A program made the position numbers and the translations under genes. From contig NZ_MSJP01000058.1 of assembly GCF_014596525.1 (NCBI RefSeq), positions 1 to 64,000 on the forward strand: a stretch of 64,000 nucleotides of DNA, written 5' to 3'. The notes beneath the pieces are model-generated. The model was not told where the DNA came from. It saw only the letters and a list, made by a program, of their open reading frames with translations, and ran no database searches. The DNA is from Streptomyces sp. CBMA291 (GTDB taxonomy: Bacteria > Actinomycetota > Actinomycetes > Streptomycetales > Streptomycetaceae). Below, piece after piece: positions 16,701 to 28,013 of this stretch (position 1 is its first letter; the number at the start of each line of letters is the position of its first letter).

Positions 16701-17675
16701 ATGTCCCGCAAGGCAGCCGTCGTCGCGCTGACCGCCCTCGCCCCGATCTCCTGGGGCTCCACCTACTACGTCACCACCGAGTTCCTGCCACCCGACCGGC
16801 CGCTCTTCACCGGTCTGATGCGCGCCCTGCCCGCCGGACTCCTCCTCCTGGCCCTCACCCGCAAGCTCCCCCGGGGCGTCTGGTGGGGGAAGGCGGCGGT
16901 CCTCGGCGTGCTCAACATCGGCGCCTTCTTCCCGCTTCTGTTCCTCGCCGCCTACCGGCTCCCCGGCGGGGTCGCCGCCGTCGTCGGCTCCGTGGGACCG
17001 CTCTTCGTCGTCGGTCTCGCCGCCCTCTTCCTCGGCGACAGACCCACGGCGAAATCCCTGCTCACCGCCATCGCCGCCACCTTCGGCGTCAGCCTCGTCG
17101 TCCTTCAGGCGGGAGCCGCGCTCGACCTCCTCGGCGTCCTCGCCGGACTGCTCTCCGCGCTCTCCATGGCCGCCGGCGTCGTCCTCACCAAGCGCTGGGG
17201 CCGCCCCGAAGGCGTCGGCGCCCTCGCGCTCACCGGCTGGCAGCTCACCGCCGGCGGTCTCGTCATCCTGCCCCTCGCCTTCCTGATCGAGGGCGCCCCG
17301 CCCGCCCTGACCGGCACGAACCTCGCCGGATACGCGTACCTCGCCTTCGGCAACACCGCGATCTCCTACTTCCTCTGGTTCCGGGGCATCGAGCGGCTCA
17401 GCGCCTCCTCCGTCACCCTCCTCGGCCCGCTCTCCCCGATCACCGCCGCCGTCATCGGCTGGGTGGCGCTCGGTCAGTCCCTCGGCCCGGTGCAGCTCCT
17501 CGGCATGGCGATCGCCTTCGGCGCCACCCTCGCGGGCCAGCTGAGCCCCCGTACCGCCAAGACCGTCGCCAAGCCCGCCCCCGGGGCCGGGGACGCGGGC
17601 GAACCGTTCGACACCGCTGAACGGAACAGCCGGGAAGCGTCGAAGGAACTGGATGGCTCCGCCGTACGGCGATAG
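16701..17675 (+). CDS. EamA/DMT-superfamily exporter
   Basis: Membrane protein of 324 aa with ten predicted helices in two EamA repeats, the usual 5+5 DMT layout. The first repeat starts LAPISWGSTYYVTTEFLP and the second covers LSALSMAAGVVLTKRWG to AMAIAFGATLAGQL-like sequence. A ~45-residue hydrophilic tail follows. GGGGGGAACCCGC gives a good ribosome site for ATG 16701. As the divergent partner of the MarR gene it is probably an efflux carrier for a metabolite or drug; no substrate can be read from the sequence. Its TAG stop (17673-17675) is also the first half of the -10 box of the next gene. Confidence 0.85.
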   Translation: MSRKAAVVALTALAPISWGSTYYVTTEFLPPDRPLFTGLMRALPAGLLLLALTRKLPRGVWWGKAAVLGVLNIGAFFPLLFLAAYRLPGGVAAVVGSVGPLFVVGLAALFLGDRPTAKSLLTAIAATFGVSLVVLQAGAALDLLGVLAGLLSALSMAAGVVLTKRWGRPEGVGALALTGWQLTAGGLVILPLAFLIEGAPPALTGTNLAGYAYLAFGNTAISYFLWFRGIERLSASSVTLLGPLSPITAAVIGWVALGQSLGPVQLLGMAIAFGATLAGQLSPRTAKTVAKPAPGAGDAGEPFDTAERNSREASKELDGSAVRR

Positions 17676-17685
17676 GTTGCGCCCC
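17673..17685 (+). promoter_or_regulatory. -10 box of leaderless lysR gene, overlapping the eamA stop
   Basis: TAGGTT (17673-17678) ends seven bases before ATG 17686. No Shine-Dalgarno is present, so the lysR-type gene should have its own leaderless promoter. Confidence 0.55.
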
Positions 17686-18621
17686 ATGACCGAGTGGGAC
17701 CTCAAGAAGCTGCGCGTCCTGCGCACCCTCCGCGACCGGGGCACCGTCACCGCCGCCGCGGAGGCCCTGCGCATGACCCCCTCGGCCGTCTCCCAGCAGC
17801 TCACCAACCTCTCCCGGCAGCTCGGCGTCCGGCTCCTCGAAGCCCACGGGCGCCGCGTCCGGCTCACCGACGCCGCCCATCTGGTGCTGCGCCACGCCGA
17901 GGTGGTCTTCGCCCAGCTGGAACGGGCCGACGCCGAACTCGACGCCCATGAGCGGGGCGAGGCGGGCCGGGTGCGGGTGGCGGCCTTCCCGACCTCCGTC
18001 ACCGCCCTCGTCGTCCCCGCCGTCCGGCGCCTCCGCACCGCCCACCCCGGGCTCGACGTCCGGGTCCGCGAGGCCGAGGCGGCGGAGGCGTACGGACTGC
18101 TCGCGGCGGGCGAGGCCGATCTGGCGCTCTCGCTCGCCGCCCACGCGCCCTCCGCCCGCGACCCCGAGTTCAGCAGGGTGCCGCTGCTCGCCGACCCGCT
18201 CGACGTGGCCCTGCCCGTCGGACACCCGCACGCCGGGACGCCCGGTCTCCGGCTCGCCGACCTCGCCGCCGAGCCCTGGATCTTCGGCGGCTCCGGGCCC
18301 TGGTCCGAGATCACCACCGCCGCCTGCCAGGCCGCCGGGTTCGTGCCCGAGCAGGCCCACAGCGCCTCGGGGTGGACCGCCATCCTCGCCATGGTCGAGG
18401 CGGGCATGGGTATCGCGCTCGTCCCCCGGATGGCGGCGGCCGAACGGCGGGGCGTCACCGGCGTCGTCACCCGGGTCCTCGCCGCCGACCAGCCGCGCCG
18501 CCATGTCGTCGCCGCCGTCCGCAGGGGCGCGGAGGAGGGCCCGGCGGTGGCCAGGGTGCTGTGGGCCCTGCGGCAGGCGGCGGAGGCCCGGGACGCCTCG
18601 CCGACCTTTCAGCAGAACTGA
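17686..18621 (+). CDS. LysR family transcriptional regulator
   Basis: LysR-type regulator of 311 aa. The N-terminal helix-turn-helix is clear (LRTLRDRGTVTAAAEALRM, TPSAVSQQLTNLSRQLG), followed by a periplasmic-binding-like effector domain from about residue 90 (RVRVAAFPTSVTALVVPAVR). I chose ATG 17686 (MTEWDLKKLRVL) because it directly precedes the HTH and a -10 box lies seven bases upstream; the frame opens 11 codons earlier. The allantoicase gene follows 58 bases downstream on the same strand, so purine or ureide control is possible. A local role for EamA is equally possible. Confidence 0.85.
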   Translation: MTEWDLKKLRVLRTLRDRGTVTAAAEALRMTPSAVSQQLTNLSRQLGVRLLEAHGRRVRLTDAAHLVLRHAEVVFAQLERADAELDAHERGEAGRVRVAAFPTSVTALVVPAVRRLRTAHPGLDVRVREAEAAEAYGLLAAGEADLALSLAAHAPSARDPEFSRVPLLADPLDVALPVGHPHAGTPGLRLADLAAEPWIFGGSGPWSEITTAACQAAGFVPEQAHSASGWTAILAMVEAGMGIALVPRMAAAERRGVTGVVTRVLAADQPRRHVVAAVRRGAEEGPAVARVLWALRQAAEARDASPTFQQN

Positions 18622-18679
18622 AAAGGAACCCCGGAAACATTCGATGGACCCGGGGCCGGGGGCGCGGGAGAGTCGGCAC

Positions 18680-19924
18680 ATGAGCAGCCTCGACGCGCAC
18701 GCAGCCCACCCGGACGCCCCGCACCCGGCCGACCCGGACGCCCCGCAGGCCACCGCCCCGCAGGCCACCGCCCCGGAGGCCACCGCCCCGGAGGTCTCCG
18801 CCGCCACCTCTCCCTCCGGCGACGACCCGCACGCCAACGACGCCGCCCCCTACTCCGGCGGCGACCCGTACGCCGACTACCGCTCAGGGGACTTCCCCTT
18901 CACCGAGCTGGTCGACCTCGCCGACCGGCGTCTCGGCGCCGGGGTCGTCGCCGCCAACGACGAGTTCTTCGCCGAGCGGGAGAACCTCCTCGTCCGCGAG
19001 CGGGCCGTCTTCGACCCGGAGCGCTTCGGCCACAAGGGCAAGATCATGGACGGCTGGGAGACCCGCCGACGCCGGGGCGCCGACGCCGGGAACGTCTTCC
19101 CCGCGCCCGAGGAGCACGACTGGGCCATCGTCCGGCTCGGCGCCCCCGGCGTCATCCGGGGCATCGTCGTCGACACCGCCCACTTCCGGGGCAACTACCC
19201 GCAGCGGGTCAGCGTCCAGGCCACCGCCGTGGAGGGCTCGCCGAGCCCGGAGGAGCTGCTCGGCGCCGACTGGGAGGAGCTGGTGCCGCCCACCCCGGTC
19301 CGGGGCCACGCCGCCAACGGCTTCACGATCACCGCCGAGCGCCGCTGGACCCACATCCGGCTCTGCCAGCACCCGGACGGCGGCATAGCGCGCCTGCGGG
19401 TCCACGGCGAGGTCGTCGCCGACCCCGAGTGGCTGGAGCTGCTCGGCACCCTCGACCTGATCTCGGTGCTCAACGGCGGCACGTACGAGGACGCCTCCGA
19501 CCGGTTCTACTCCTCGCCGACCCAGATCATCCTGCCCGGCACCTCCCGCAAGATGGACGACGGCTGGGAGAACCGGCGCCGCCGGGTGCGCGGCACCCAC
19601 GACTGGGTGCGCTTCCGGCTCGCCGCGCAGGGCGCCGTCCGCGCCGTGGAGATCGACACCGCCTACCTCAAGGGCAACTCGGCGGGATGGATCGCCCTCC
19701 ACGGGCGCGACGGCGAGAGCGGCGAGTGGTTCGAGATCATCCCCAGGACCAGGCTCCAGCCCGACACCCCGCACCGCTTCAAGCTCCCCGCCCACGCCGT
19801 GGTCACCCACGTGCGCCTGGACGCCTTCCCCGACGGCGGCGTCGCCCGGATGCGCCTGCACGGGACGCTGACGGAACAGGGCGCGGCCGAACTGCGCGCC
19901 CGGTTCACGGCGCTCGGCGGCTGA
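18680..19924 (+). CDS. Allantoicase
   Basis: Allantoicase of 414 aa, which converts allantoate to ureidoglycolate and urea in purine breakdown. The two tandem allantoicase repeats are evident. Each has a K-x-M-D-x-GWE-x-RRRR motif (KIMDGWETRRRR near 116 and KMDDGWENRRRR near 291) and an ID/VDT-A-x-x-K/RGN motif. The first ~45 residues are an Ala/Pro/Thr low-complexity extension with repeated QATAPEATAPE. GGGAGAG precedes ATG 18680. No allantoinase gene is next to it, unlike many Streptomyces clusters, so the pathway partners must lie elsewhere. Confidence 0.92.
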   Translation: MSSLDAHAAHPDAPHPADPDAPQATAPQATAPEATAPEVSAATSPSGDDPHANDAAPYSGGDPYADYRSGDFPFTELVDLADRRLGAGVVAANDEFFAERENLLVRERAVFDPERFGHKGKIMDGWETRRRRGADAGNVFPAPEEHDWAIVRLGAPGVIRGIVVDTAHFRGNYPQRVSVQATAVEGSPSPEELLGADWEELVPPTPVRGHAANGFTITAERRWTHIRLCQHPDGGIARLRVHGEVVADPEWLELLGTLDLISVLNGGTYEDASDRFYSSPTQIILPGTSRKMDDGWENRRRRVRGTHDWVRFRLAAQGAVRAVEIDTAYLKGNSAGWIALHGRDGESGEWFEIIPRTRLQPDTPHRFKLPAHAVVTHVRLDAFPDGGVARMRLHGTLTEQGAAELRARFTALGG

Positions 19925-20030
19925 CGGGCCGGCCCTCCAGGAGAGCCGCCACGAGCCGGAGGGGGGAGGGGGAGAGACCTACGAGGGGGAGACCGGCGGC
20001 GAACCCTCGGCGGACTCCCGGACGACGCGG

Positions 20031-20063
20031 AAGGGGCGCCCCCCACCAGGGAGGACGCCCCTT
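20031..20063. terminator. Hairpin between allantoicase and aminopeptidase N
   Basis: AAGGGGCG and CGCCCCTT form an 8-bp stem around a 17-base loop that can pair further. It lies between two convergent genes and can serve both. Confidence 0.6.
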
Positions 20064-20081
20064 GACCGCTGGACCGACGAC

Positions 20082-22658
20082 CTAGCGGCCGGCGGCCGCG
20101 TCCGCCGTCTGGGCCTTCAGGGCGCGCTCGACACCCGCACGGCACTCGGTCACCAGACGGCGCAGCGCCGGGGCCGGGGCGTTGGCGGTGAGCCAGGTGT
20201 CCGTCGCGTCCAGGGTCTCCTGGGAGACCTGGAGCGCCGGGTAGAGGCCGACCACGATCTGCTGGATCATCTCGTGGCTGCGGGTCTCCGCGACGTGCTT
20301 GATCGAGGCGAAGTACTTCTCCGTGTACGGGGCGAGCAGCTCGCGCTGGTCGGCCTGGACGAAGCCGCCGATGACGGCCTCCTGCACGGCGTTGGCCAGC
20401 TTGTCGTCCTCGACGACCGAGGACCAGGCCTCCGCCTTCGCCGCCTCGGAGGGGCGGGCCGCACGGGCGGTCGCCGCGTGCCGCTCGCCCGCCGCCGTGC
20501 GGTCGCGCTCCAGCTCGCCGGCGATCTCCGTCTCGTCGTAGACCCCGGTCGCGGCGAGGCGCTGCACGAACGCCCAGCGCAGCTCGGTGTCGACGGCCAG
20601 GCCCTCGATCGTCTCGCGGCCTTCGAGGAGGGCGTCGAGCAGATCGAGCTGCTGCGGGGTGCGGGCGGTCGCCGCGAAGGCGCGCGCCCAGGCCAGCTGG
20701 TGGTCGGAGGCGGGCTCGGCGGCGCGCAGGTGCGCCAGGGTCGCCTCGGTCCAGCGGGTCAGCCCCGCCTCGCGCCACTCCGGCGCCGCGTACAGGTCGA
20801 GGGCGGCCTTGGCCTGGCCCTGGAGCGACTGGACGACGCCGATGTCGGTCTCCTTGCCGACGCCGGAGAGGACCAGCTCCAGGTAGTCGCGGGCGGCCAG
20901 CTCGCCGTCGCGGGTCATGTCCCAGGCGGAGGCCCAGCACAGGGCGCGCGGCAGGGACTCGGCGAAGTCGCCGAGGTGCTCGGTGACGTTGGCCAGGGAG
21001 ACCGCGTCGAGCCGGACCTTGGCGTACGACAGGTCGTCGTCGTTGAGCAGGACGACGGCCGGACGGTTCTTGCCGAGGAGCTGCGGCACGGCGGTCAGCT
21101 CGGCGGCGGCGATGTCGAGTTCGAGGCGCTCGGTGCGGACCAGCTTGCCCGCCTCGTCCAGGTCGTAGAAGCCGATCGCGATCCGGTGCGGGCGCAGCAC
21201 GGCCTCGCCCTTGGCCCCGGCGGGGAGCGCGGGGGCTTCCTGGCGGACGGCGAAGGCGGTGATCGAGCCGTTCCCGTCGGTCTCGATCTCCGGGCGGAGG
21301 ATGTTGATGCCGGCCGTCTCCAGCCACGCCTTGGACCAGGTCTTCAGGTCACGCCCCGAGGTCTCCTCCAGGGCGCCGAGGAGGTCGGAGAGACGCGTGT
21401 TGCCGTAGGCGTGGGCCTTGAAGTAGGCCTGGACGCCCTGGAAGAACTCGTCCTCGCCGACGTAGGCGACGAGCTGCTTGAGGACCGAGGCGCCCTTGGC
21501 GTACGTGATCCCGTCGAAGTTGACGAGCACGTCCTCCAGGTCGTTGATCTCGGCCATGATCGGGTGCGTGGAGGGCAGCTGGTCCTGGCGGTAGGCCCAG
21601 GTCTTCTCCGCGTTGGCGAAGGTCGTCCAGGCGTTCGGCCAGCGGGTGCCGGGCACCGACGCCTGGCAGGCGACGGAGGTGAAGGTGGCGAACGACTCGT
21701 TCAGCCAGAGGTCGTTCCACCACTCCATGGTCACGAGGTCGCCGAACCACATGTGGGCCAGCTCGTGCAGGATGGTCTCGGCGCGCCGCTCGTAGGCCGC
21801 GTCCGTCACCTTGGAACGGAAGACGTACTGGTCGCGGATGGTGACCGCGCCCGCGTTCTCCATCGCGCCCGCGTTGAACTCGGGCACGAACAGCTGGTCG
21901 TACTTGGCGAACGGGTAGTCGTACGCGAACTTCTCCTGGAACCAGTCGAAGCCCTGCCGGGTGACGTCGAAGATGTGCTCGTCGTCCAGGAACTCGGCGA
22001 GCGAGGGACGGCAGTAGATGCCGAGCGGGACGGTCTGCCCGTCCTTCTCGTACGTCGAGTGCACCGAGTGGTACGGGCCGACGATCAGCGCGGTGATGTA
22101 CGTGGAGATGCGCGGGGTCGGCTCGAAGACCCAGACGTCGTCCTTGGGCTCCGGGGTGGGGGAGTTGGAGACGACCGACCAGCCGCTCGGCGCCTTCACG
22201 GTGAACTGGAAGGTCGCCTTGAGGTCGGGCTGCTCGAAGGAGGCGAACACCCGGCGCGCGTCCGGCACCTCGAACTGGGTGTACAGATAGGCCTGGTCGT
22301 CGACCGGGTCGACGAAGCGGTGCAGGCCCTCACCGGTGTTGGTGTACGCGCAGTCGGCGACGACCTTCAGCTCGTTGCGGCCCTCGACGAGACGGTCGAG
22401 CGCGATCCGCGAGTCGCGGAAGACGGCGGCGACGTCCAGCGCGTGCCCGTTCAGGACGACCTCGTGCACGGCGGGCGCGACGAGGTCGATGAAGGTCGAG
22501 GCACCGGCCTCGGCGGAATCGAAGCGGACGGTGGTGACGGACCGGTAGGTGCCGCCCTCCTGCGCACCGGTGAGGTCGAGGTCGACCTCGTACGCGTCCA
22601 CGGTCAGCAGCGCGGCGCGCAGCTGGGCCTCTTCGCGGGTCAGGTTTGTGCCAGGCAC
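20082..22658 (-). CDS. Aminopeptidase N (M1 metallopeptidase), copy 1
   Basis: Zinc aminopeptidase of 858 aa. The exopeptidase motif GAMENAG is followed by the zinc site HELAH (His298, Glu299, His302) and the third ligand Glu321 in LWLNESFA. The C-terminal ERAP1-like helical domain occupies roughly the last 350 residues. GTG 22658 (VPGTNLTREEAQLRA) has AGGAG eight bases ahead, while the longer open frame upstream has no site. The enzyme trims N-terminal residues from peptides in the cytoplasm. A paralogue lies at 28082-30628. The gene stands alone between hairpins. Confidence 0.95.
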   Translation of the reverse strand: MPGTNLTREEAQLRAALLTVDAYEVDLDLTGAQEGGTYRSVTTVRFDSAEAGASTFIDLVAPAVHEVVLNGHALDVAAVFRDSRIALDRLVEGRNELKVVADCAYTNTGEGLHRFVDPVDDQAYLYTQFEVPDARRVFASFEQPDLKATFQFTVKAPSGWSVVSNSPTPEPKDDVWVFEPTPRISTYITALIVGPYHSVHSTYEKDGQTVPLGIYCRPSLAEFLDDEHIFDVTRQGFDWFQEKFAYDYPFAKYDQLFVPEFNAGAMENAGAVTIRDQYVFRSKVTDAAYERRAETILHELAHMWFGDLVTMEWWNDLWLNESFATFTSVACQASVPGTRWPNAWTTFANAEKTWAYRQDQLPSTHPIMAEINDLEDVLVNFDGITYAKGASVLKQLVAYVGEDEFFQGVQAYFKAHAYGNTRLSDLLGALEETSGRDLKTWSKAWLETAGINILRPEIETDGNGSITAFAVRQEAPALPAGAKGEAVLRPHRIAIGFYDLDEAGKLVRTERLELDIAAAELTAVPQLLGKNRPAVVLLNDDDLSYAKVRLDAVSLANVTEHLGDFAESLPRALCWASAWDMTRDGELAARDYLELVLSGVGKETDIGVVQSLQGQAKAALDLYAAPEWREAGLTRWTEATLAHLRAAEPASDHQLAWARAFAATARTPQQLDLLDALLEGRETIEGLAVDTELRWAFVQRLAATGVYDETEIAGELERDRTAAGERHAATARAARPSEAAKAEAWSSVVEDDKLANAVQEAVIGGFVQADQRELLAPYTEKYFASIKHVAETRSHEMIQQIVVGLYPALQVSQETLDATDTWLTANAPAPALRRLVTECRAGVERALKAQTADAAAGR

Positions 22659-22758
22659 CCGGTCAACTCCTAGGTTTCGTGACGTTTGGCTCATCCTTCC
22701 ACGGCCCGCCACGGCGACGCACTGCACATTTCGGCGTCCGCTGTCCGCTGGGCGGACG

Positions 22759-22800
22759 CCGGAGGGGCGGCCACCCGGTCACGGGTGGCCGCCCCTCCGG
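22759..22800. terminator. Strong hairpin after asd
   Basis: A perfect 19-bp stem (left arm CCGGAGGGGCGGCCACCCG) with a GTCA loop lies just past the asd stop on the minus strand and before the aminopeptidase start region. Confidence 0.88.
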
Positions 22801-22811
22801 GACGTACGGGG

Positions 22812-24828
<2,017 letters not shown>

Positions 24829-24963
24829 GTGACCGTCGCCCTCCAGGCGCCGCCCTTTCGGACGTTCACCGGCCTCCTCGCCCTGGCCTCCGTCCTCCTC
24901 GTCGCCGTCGGCCTCGGCTCCGCCCGGCTCACGGGCCGCTCCCATCCCGCGTACTGGTTCTAA
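24829..24963 (+). pseudogene. Short hydrophobic ORF, possible remnant of a membrane protein gene
   Basis: From GTG 24829 a 44-codon frame encodes one good membrane helix (FTGLLALASVLLVAVGLG) followed by SARLTGRSHPAYWF and TAA. Codon use is strongly GC at third positions. There is no ribosome site. The bases upstream show coding-like runs in a different frame (APEAALGTLLRQPLLIPPSR then a stop), as expected for a frameshifted 3' end of a former membrane protein gene. It could instead be a genuine small protein. The TAA is also the first half of the -10 box of the Nudix gene. Confidence 0.35.
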
Positions 24964-24972
24964 TCTCGTCCC
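24961..24972 (+). promoter_or_regulatory. -10 box of leaderless Nudix gene
   Basis: TAATCT at 24961-24966 is followed by six bases and the ATG at 24973, with no Shine-Dalgarno. Confidence 0.55.
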
Positions 24973-25482
24973 ATGAAGCAGGAGTTGAGGGTGGCGGCCT
25001 ACGCCGTGTGCGTCCGTGACGACCAGGTGCTGCTGGCCCGCTGGGTGGCCCGCGACGGTACCCGGCGGTGGACCCTGCCGGGCGGCGGCATGGAGCACGC
25101 CGAGGACCCCGTGCGGACCATGGTCAGGGAGGTCGAGGAGGAGACCGGCTACCTCGCCGAACCCACCCTCCTCCTCGGCGTCGACTCCGACCGCCAGACC
25201 TGGCCGCGCCGCAGCGCCGCCCCCGTCGACGGGCACGCCCTGCGGATCGTCTACGAGGCCCGGATCACCGGCGGCGAGCTGCGCAACGAGACCGGCGGCT
25301 CCACCGATCTCGCCGCCTGGCACCCCCTCGGCGCCGTCCCCGCACTGCCCCGGATACCCCTCGTCGACATCGGCCTCGACCTCTGGCGGGAGCGGCCCCC
25401 GGTCGGCCGCTCCCGCCTCACCGCCGGGTCCGGCGGAGGGCCCGCCGACCCCGCCTCGCCGCCCCGTACGCCGAACGGCTGA
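24973..25482 (+). CDS. Nudix hydrolase
   Basis: Protein of 169 aa with a complete Nudix box GX5EX7REUXEEXGU (from GGMEHAED through REVEEETGY, about residues 37-60). It should hydrolyse a nucleoside diphosphate linked to another group, using Mg held by the box glutamates. The substrate is not predictable. The last ~30 residues are Pro/Gly-rich and disordered-looking. The start is ATG 24973, apparently leaderless. Confidence 0.9.
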   Translation: MKQELRVAAYAVCVRDDQVLLARWVARDGTRRWTLPGGGMEHAEDPVRTMVREVEEETGYLAEPTLLLGVDSDRQTWPRRSAAPVDGHALRIVYEARITGGELRNETGGSTDLAAWHPLGAVPALPRIPLVDIGLDLWRERPPVGRSRLTAGSGGGPADPASPPRTPNG

Positions 25483-25581
25483 AAGAGGCTCAACCGCCGC
25501 ACCCCCGCTCAACCCTCCCGGCGGCCCCGAAGTCCTCCCCGCCGACCGCAGTACACATGGCAGAGCCTCAGGGGAGCCCGC

Positions 25582-26715
25582 ATGTCAGCCGTACGCACCA
25601 CCCGTACCGTCCTCGCCGCCGCACTGGCCGCCGGGATCACCGCCACCGTCCTCGCCGCCCCCGCACTCGCCGCCACGCCCGTGCGGGCGGACCACACCGC
25701 CACCCAGCGGGCGCTCCAGGCGGAGGTCGACGCGGGGGTGCCGGGCGTCGTCGCCCAGACCCGCGACGGGGCCGACCGCTGGACCGGCACGGCGGGGCAG
25801 CGCGGCGGGAACGACCACTTCCGGGTCGGCTCCATCACCAAGACCTTCGCCGCCACCGTCCTCCTCCAGCTCCAGGCGGAGGGCCGGATCGACCTCGACG
25901 ACACCGTCGACACCTGGCTCCCCGGCGTCGTCCGGGGCAACGGCCACGACGGACGCCGGATCACGGTCCGCCAGCTGCTCAACCACACCAGCGGCATCTA
26001 CAGCTACACCAGCGACCCCGCCTTCCAGCAGCGTGTCTTCGGACCCGAGTTCCTCCAGCACCGCTACGACTCCTGGGCCCCGCGGCAGCTCGTCGACATC
26101 GCCATGGCCCACCAGCCGGACTTCACCCCCGGCACCTCCTGGACCTACTCCAACACCAACTACGTCCTCGCCGGCATGGTGATCGAGAAGGTCACCGGCC
26201 GCCCGTACGGCAAGGCGGTCGAGAACCGCATCATCAAGCCCCTCAAGCTCCGCGCCACCAGCGTCCCCGGCAACCGCCCCGGGATGCCGAGCCCCAGCAG
26301 CCCCGCGTACGCCAAGCTCTCCCCGGCTCCCGGAGAGCCCGCCGTCGACGTCTCCCGGCTCAACCCGTCCATCGCCTACTCGGCGGGCGAGATCATCTCC
26401 GACGCCGCCGACCTCCAGACCTTCTACCGGGCCCTGATCACCGGACGGCTGCTCCCGAAGGCCGAACAGCGCGAGCTGACCACCACGGTCGCGATCCCGG
26501 GACACACGGACGAGGGGTACGGCCTCGGGATCATGAAGCGGAAGCTGAGCTGCGGCACCGAGCTGTGGGGACACAGCGGCGGCATCCACGGCTCCACCTC
26601 GGAAGCCGTGGTCACCAAGGACGGGAAGCACTCGCTGGCCATGAACCTCAACGCCGGCTGGACGGGCAGCAGCCAGGGCGCTCTGGAGGCCGAGTTCTGC
26701 CCTCCGAAGGCCTGA
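25582..26715 (+). CDS. Secreted serine hydrolase (class C beta-lactamase / D-Ala-D-Ala carboxypeptidase family)
   Basis: Protein of 377 aa with a Sec signal (VLAAALAAGITATVLAAPALA, cleavage after ALA-A near residue 31). The beta-lactamase-fold motifs are present: S84-x-x-K87 (GSITKTF), YSN (WTYSNTNYVLAG) and HSG (WGHSGGIHG). Two Cys (KLSCGTE and EFCPPKA) could form a disulfide outside the cell. This is the Streptomyces R61-type DD-carboxypeptidase/esterase group, but peptidoglycan activity is inferred. GGGGAGCC precedes ATG 25582. A 13-bp hairpin follows. Confidence 0.9.
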   Translation: MSAVRTTRTVLAAALAAGITATVLAAPALAATPVRADHTATQRALQAEVDAGVPGVVAQTRDGADRWTGTAGQRGGNDHFRVGSITKTFAATVLLQLQAEGRIDLDDTVDTWLPGVVRGNGHDGRRITVRQLLNHTSGIYSYTSDPAFQQRVFGPEFLQHRYDSWAPRQLVDIAMAHQPDFTPGTSWTYSNTNYVLAGMVIEKVTGRPYGKAVENRIIKPLKLRATSVPGNRPGMPSPSSPAYAKLSPAPGEPAVDVSRLNPSIAYSAGEIISDAADLQTFYRALITGRLLPKAEQRELTTTVAIPGHTDEGYGLGIMKRKLSCGTELWGHSGGIHGSTSEAVVTKDGKHSLAMNLNAGWTGSSQGALEAEFCPPKA

Positions 26716-26764
26716 TCGCTCCCGGGCTCCGGCCCGTTTCCCGGCCCTGACCGACGGAAACCTC

Positions 26765-26801
26765 ACCGCCCGCGCCCGACGGTCACCGGGGCGCGGGCGG
26801 T
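26765..26801. terminator. Hairpin between convergent serine hydrolase and AbiEi-like gene
   Basis: A perfect 13-bp stem (ACCGCCCGCGCCC and complement) with an 11-base loop. Its last base touches the stop codon of the minus-strand gene. Confidence 0.75.
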
Positions 26802-27817
26802 CACCTGGGCAGGGCGACGACGTACGCGGCGGGGTGCCGGTCGGGCGCGGCCATCAGGGCCGTACGCACCACGGTGGCCTGCTGGTCCATCGCCTCGCGC
26901 AGTTTGCGCGGGGTCAGATGGACGACCGTGATCCCCAGCCGTTCGAGCCGCTCCCGCTTGCGGCTGTACGCGGACCACAGCGCCTCGTCGTCCTGCCGGG
27001 GCAGCCGGGTGTCCAGCTCGACCACGACCGCCTGGTCCGGCCAGTAGGCGTCCACCCCGCCCAGCAGGGGCCCGCCCGGCAGCCGCAGCTCCACGTCCCA
27101 CACCGGGTCCGGCAGCCCGAACTCCCGCACCATCGTGTACAGCCGCTCCTCGGACTGCGAGCGCCCCTCGGCGAGCAGCGCCTCCACCGCGTCCGCCACG
27201 TACGGCCGGGACAACAGCCGGGCCCTGCTCAACTCGCGGGCGAGCACACCCGGTTCGCAGTGCCCGTCCCGCACGGCCTCGGCCAGCAGCCGCCGCACGT
27301 CCTCCGGGTCCGCGAGGCCCGGCACCGCGTCGGCGACGGCGCGGGCGGCCGGGGCGACGGGGACCCCGGCCAGCTCAAGGGGCTCGGGGGAGTCGGCGGT
27401 CCGTACGATCCGCACCCAGCCGCTCGACCGCAGCCGCCGCGAGCGCGACACCAGGACGTCGATCCGTTCGAGCGCGGTCAGCGGGGGCGCGGAGGCGAAG
27501 CCGTGCAGGACGAGCGCGGCGGACCCGGTGATCATCGCGCCGGTCTCCCGTGACGGCGAGGCGGTCCCGCTCCCCTCGGCGTAGAGCAGGGCCGCGCGCA
27601 GCCGGTCCTCGCCGGTGGGAGGGCCGGGGCGGAGCAGGAAGACCCCGGGCAGGAGCTGCTGCCAGCCGCTGGGGCGGCGGCAGCGGGCGGCGACCTCGCC
27701 GGCCGGAATGCCCAGCTCCCTCAACTGGTCGGCGGAGGCGACCCGTTGGATTTCCCCGGCCAGAGGGGAGAGAAAGAGGGGGAAGGGGTGGGGGGTGAGG
27801 GGGGAGTTGTGGTTCAT
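26801..27817 (-). CDS. AbiEi-antitoxin-like / DUF559 nuclease-fold protein
   Basis: Protein of 338 aa. The N-terminal part (RVASADQLRELGIPAGEVAARC, then GWQQLLPGVFLL) resembles the winged-helix AbiEi antitoxin domain. The C-terminal part has the PD-(D/E)xK-like core seen in DUF559/Vsr-type proteins: GGVDAYWPDQAVVVELDTR, then YSRKRERLERLGITVVHLTP. This fusion is common and multi-copy in actinobacteria and its function is unknown. No AbiEii toxin gene lies beside it. The ATG at 27817 has only a weak site, so the true start may lie some codons downstream. Confidence 0.7.
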   Translation of the reverse strand: MNHNSPLTPHPFPLFLSPLAGEIQRVASADQLRELGIPAGEVAARCRRPSGWQQLLPGVFLLRPGPPTGEDRLRAALLYAEGSGTASPSRETGAMITGSAALVLHGFASAPPLTALERIDVLVSRSRRLRSSGWVRIVRTADSPEPLELAGVPVAPAARAVADAVPGLADPEDVRRLLAEAVRDGHCEPGVLARELSRARLLSRPYVADAVEALLAEGRSQSEERLYTMVREFGLPDPVWDVELRLPGGPLLGGVDAYWPDQAVVVELDTRLPRQDDEALWSAYSRKRERLERLGITVVHLTPRKLREAMDQQATVVRTALMAAPDRHPAAYVVALPR

Positions 27818-28013
27818 GACGGGGGTCTTCCGCTTCCGCGGGTCCCCCTAACCCCTGTTACACGCTCGTCGAAGACCGAGGACAAGTCCGGTCCATATCA
27901 AGCTCGTTAGAGCCCTCGGGGTCGTACGGAAGGGGCGTGCGCGCCCGGTCGAGGGGCGTCTGTTCGGACGCCGGGGGGCGTGCGCGCCCGGCCGGAGGGC
28001 GCCCGCCGACACG

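Noticed and set aside
26801..27817. AbiEi-type gene as half of a toxin-antitoxin pair
   Set aside because: There is no AbiEii nucleotidyltransferase toxin beside it, and the protein has a nuclease-fold C-terminus instead.
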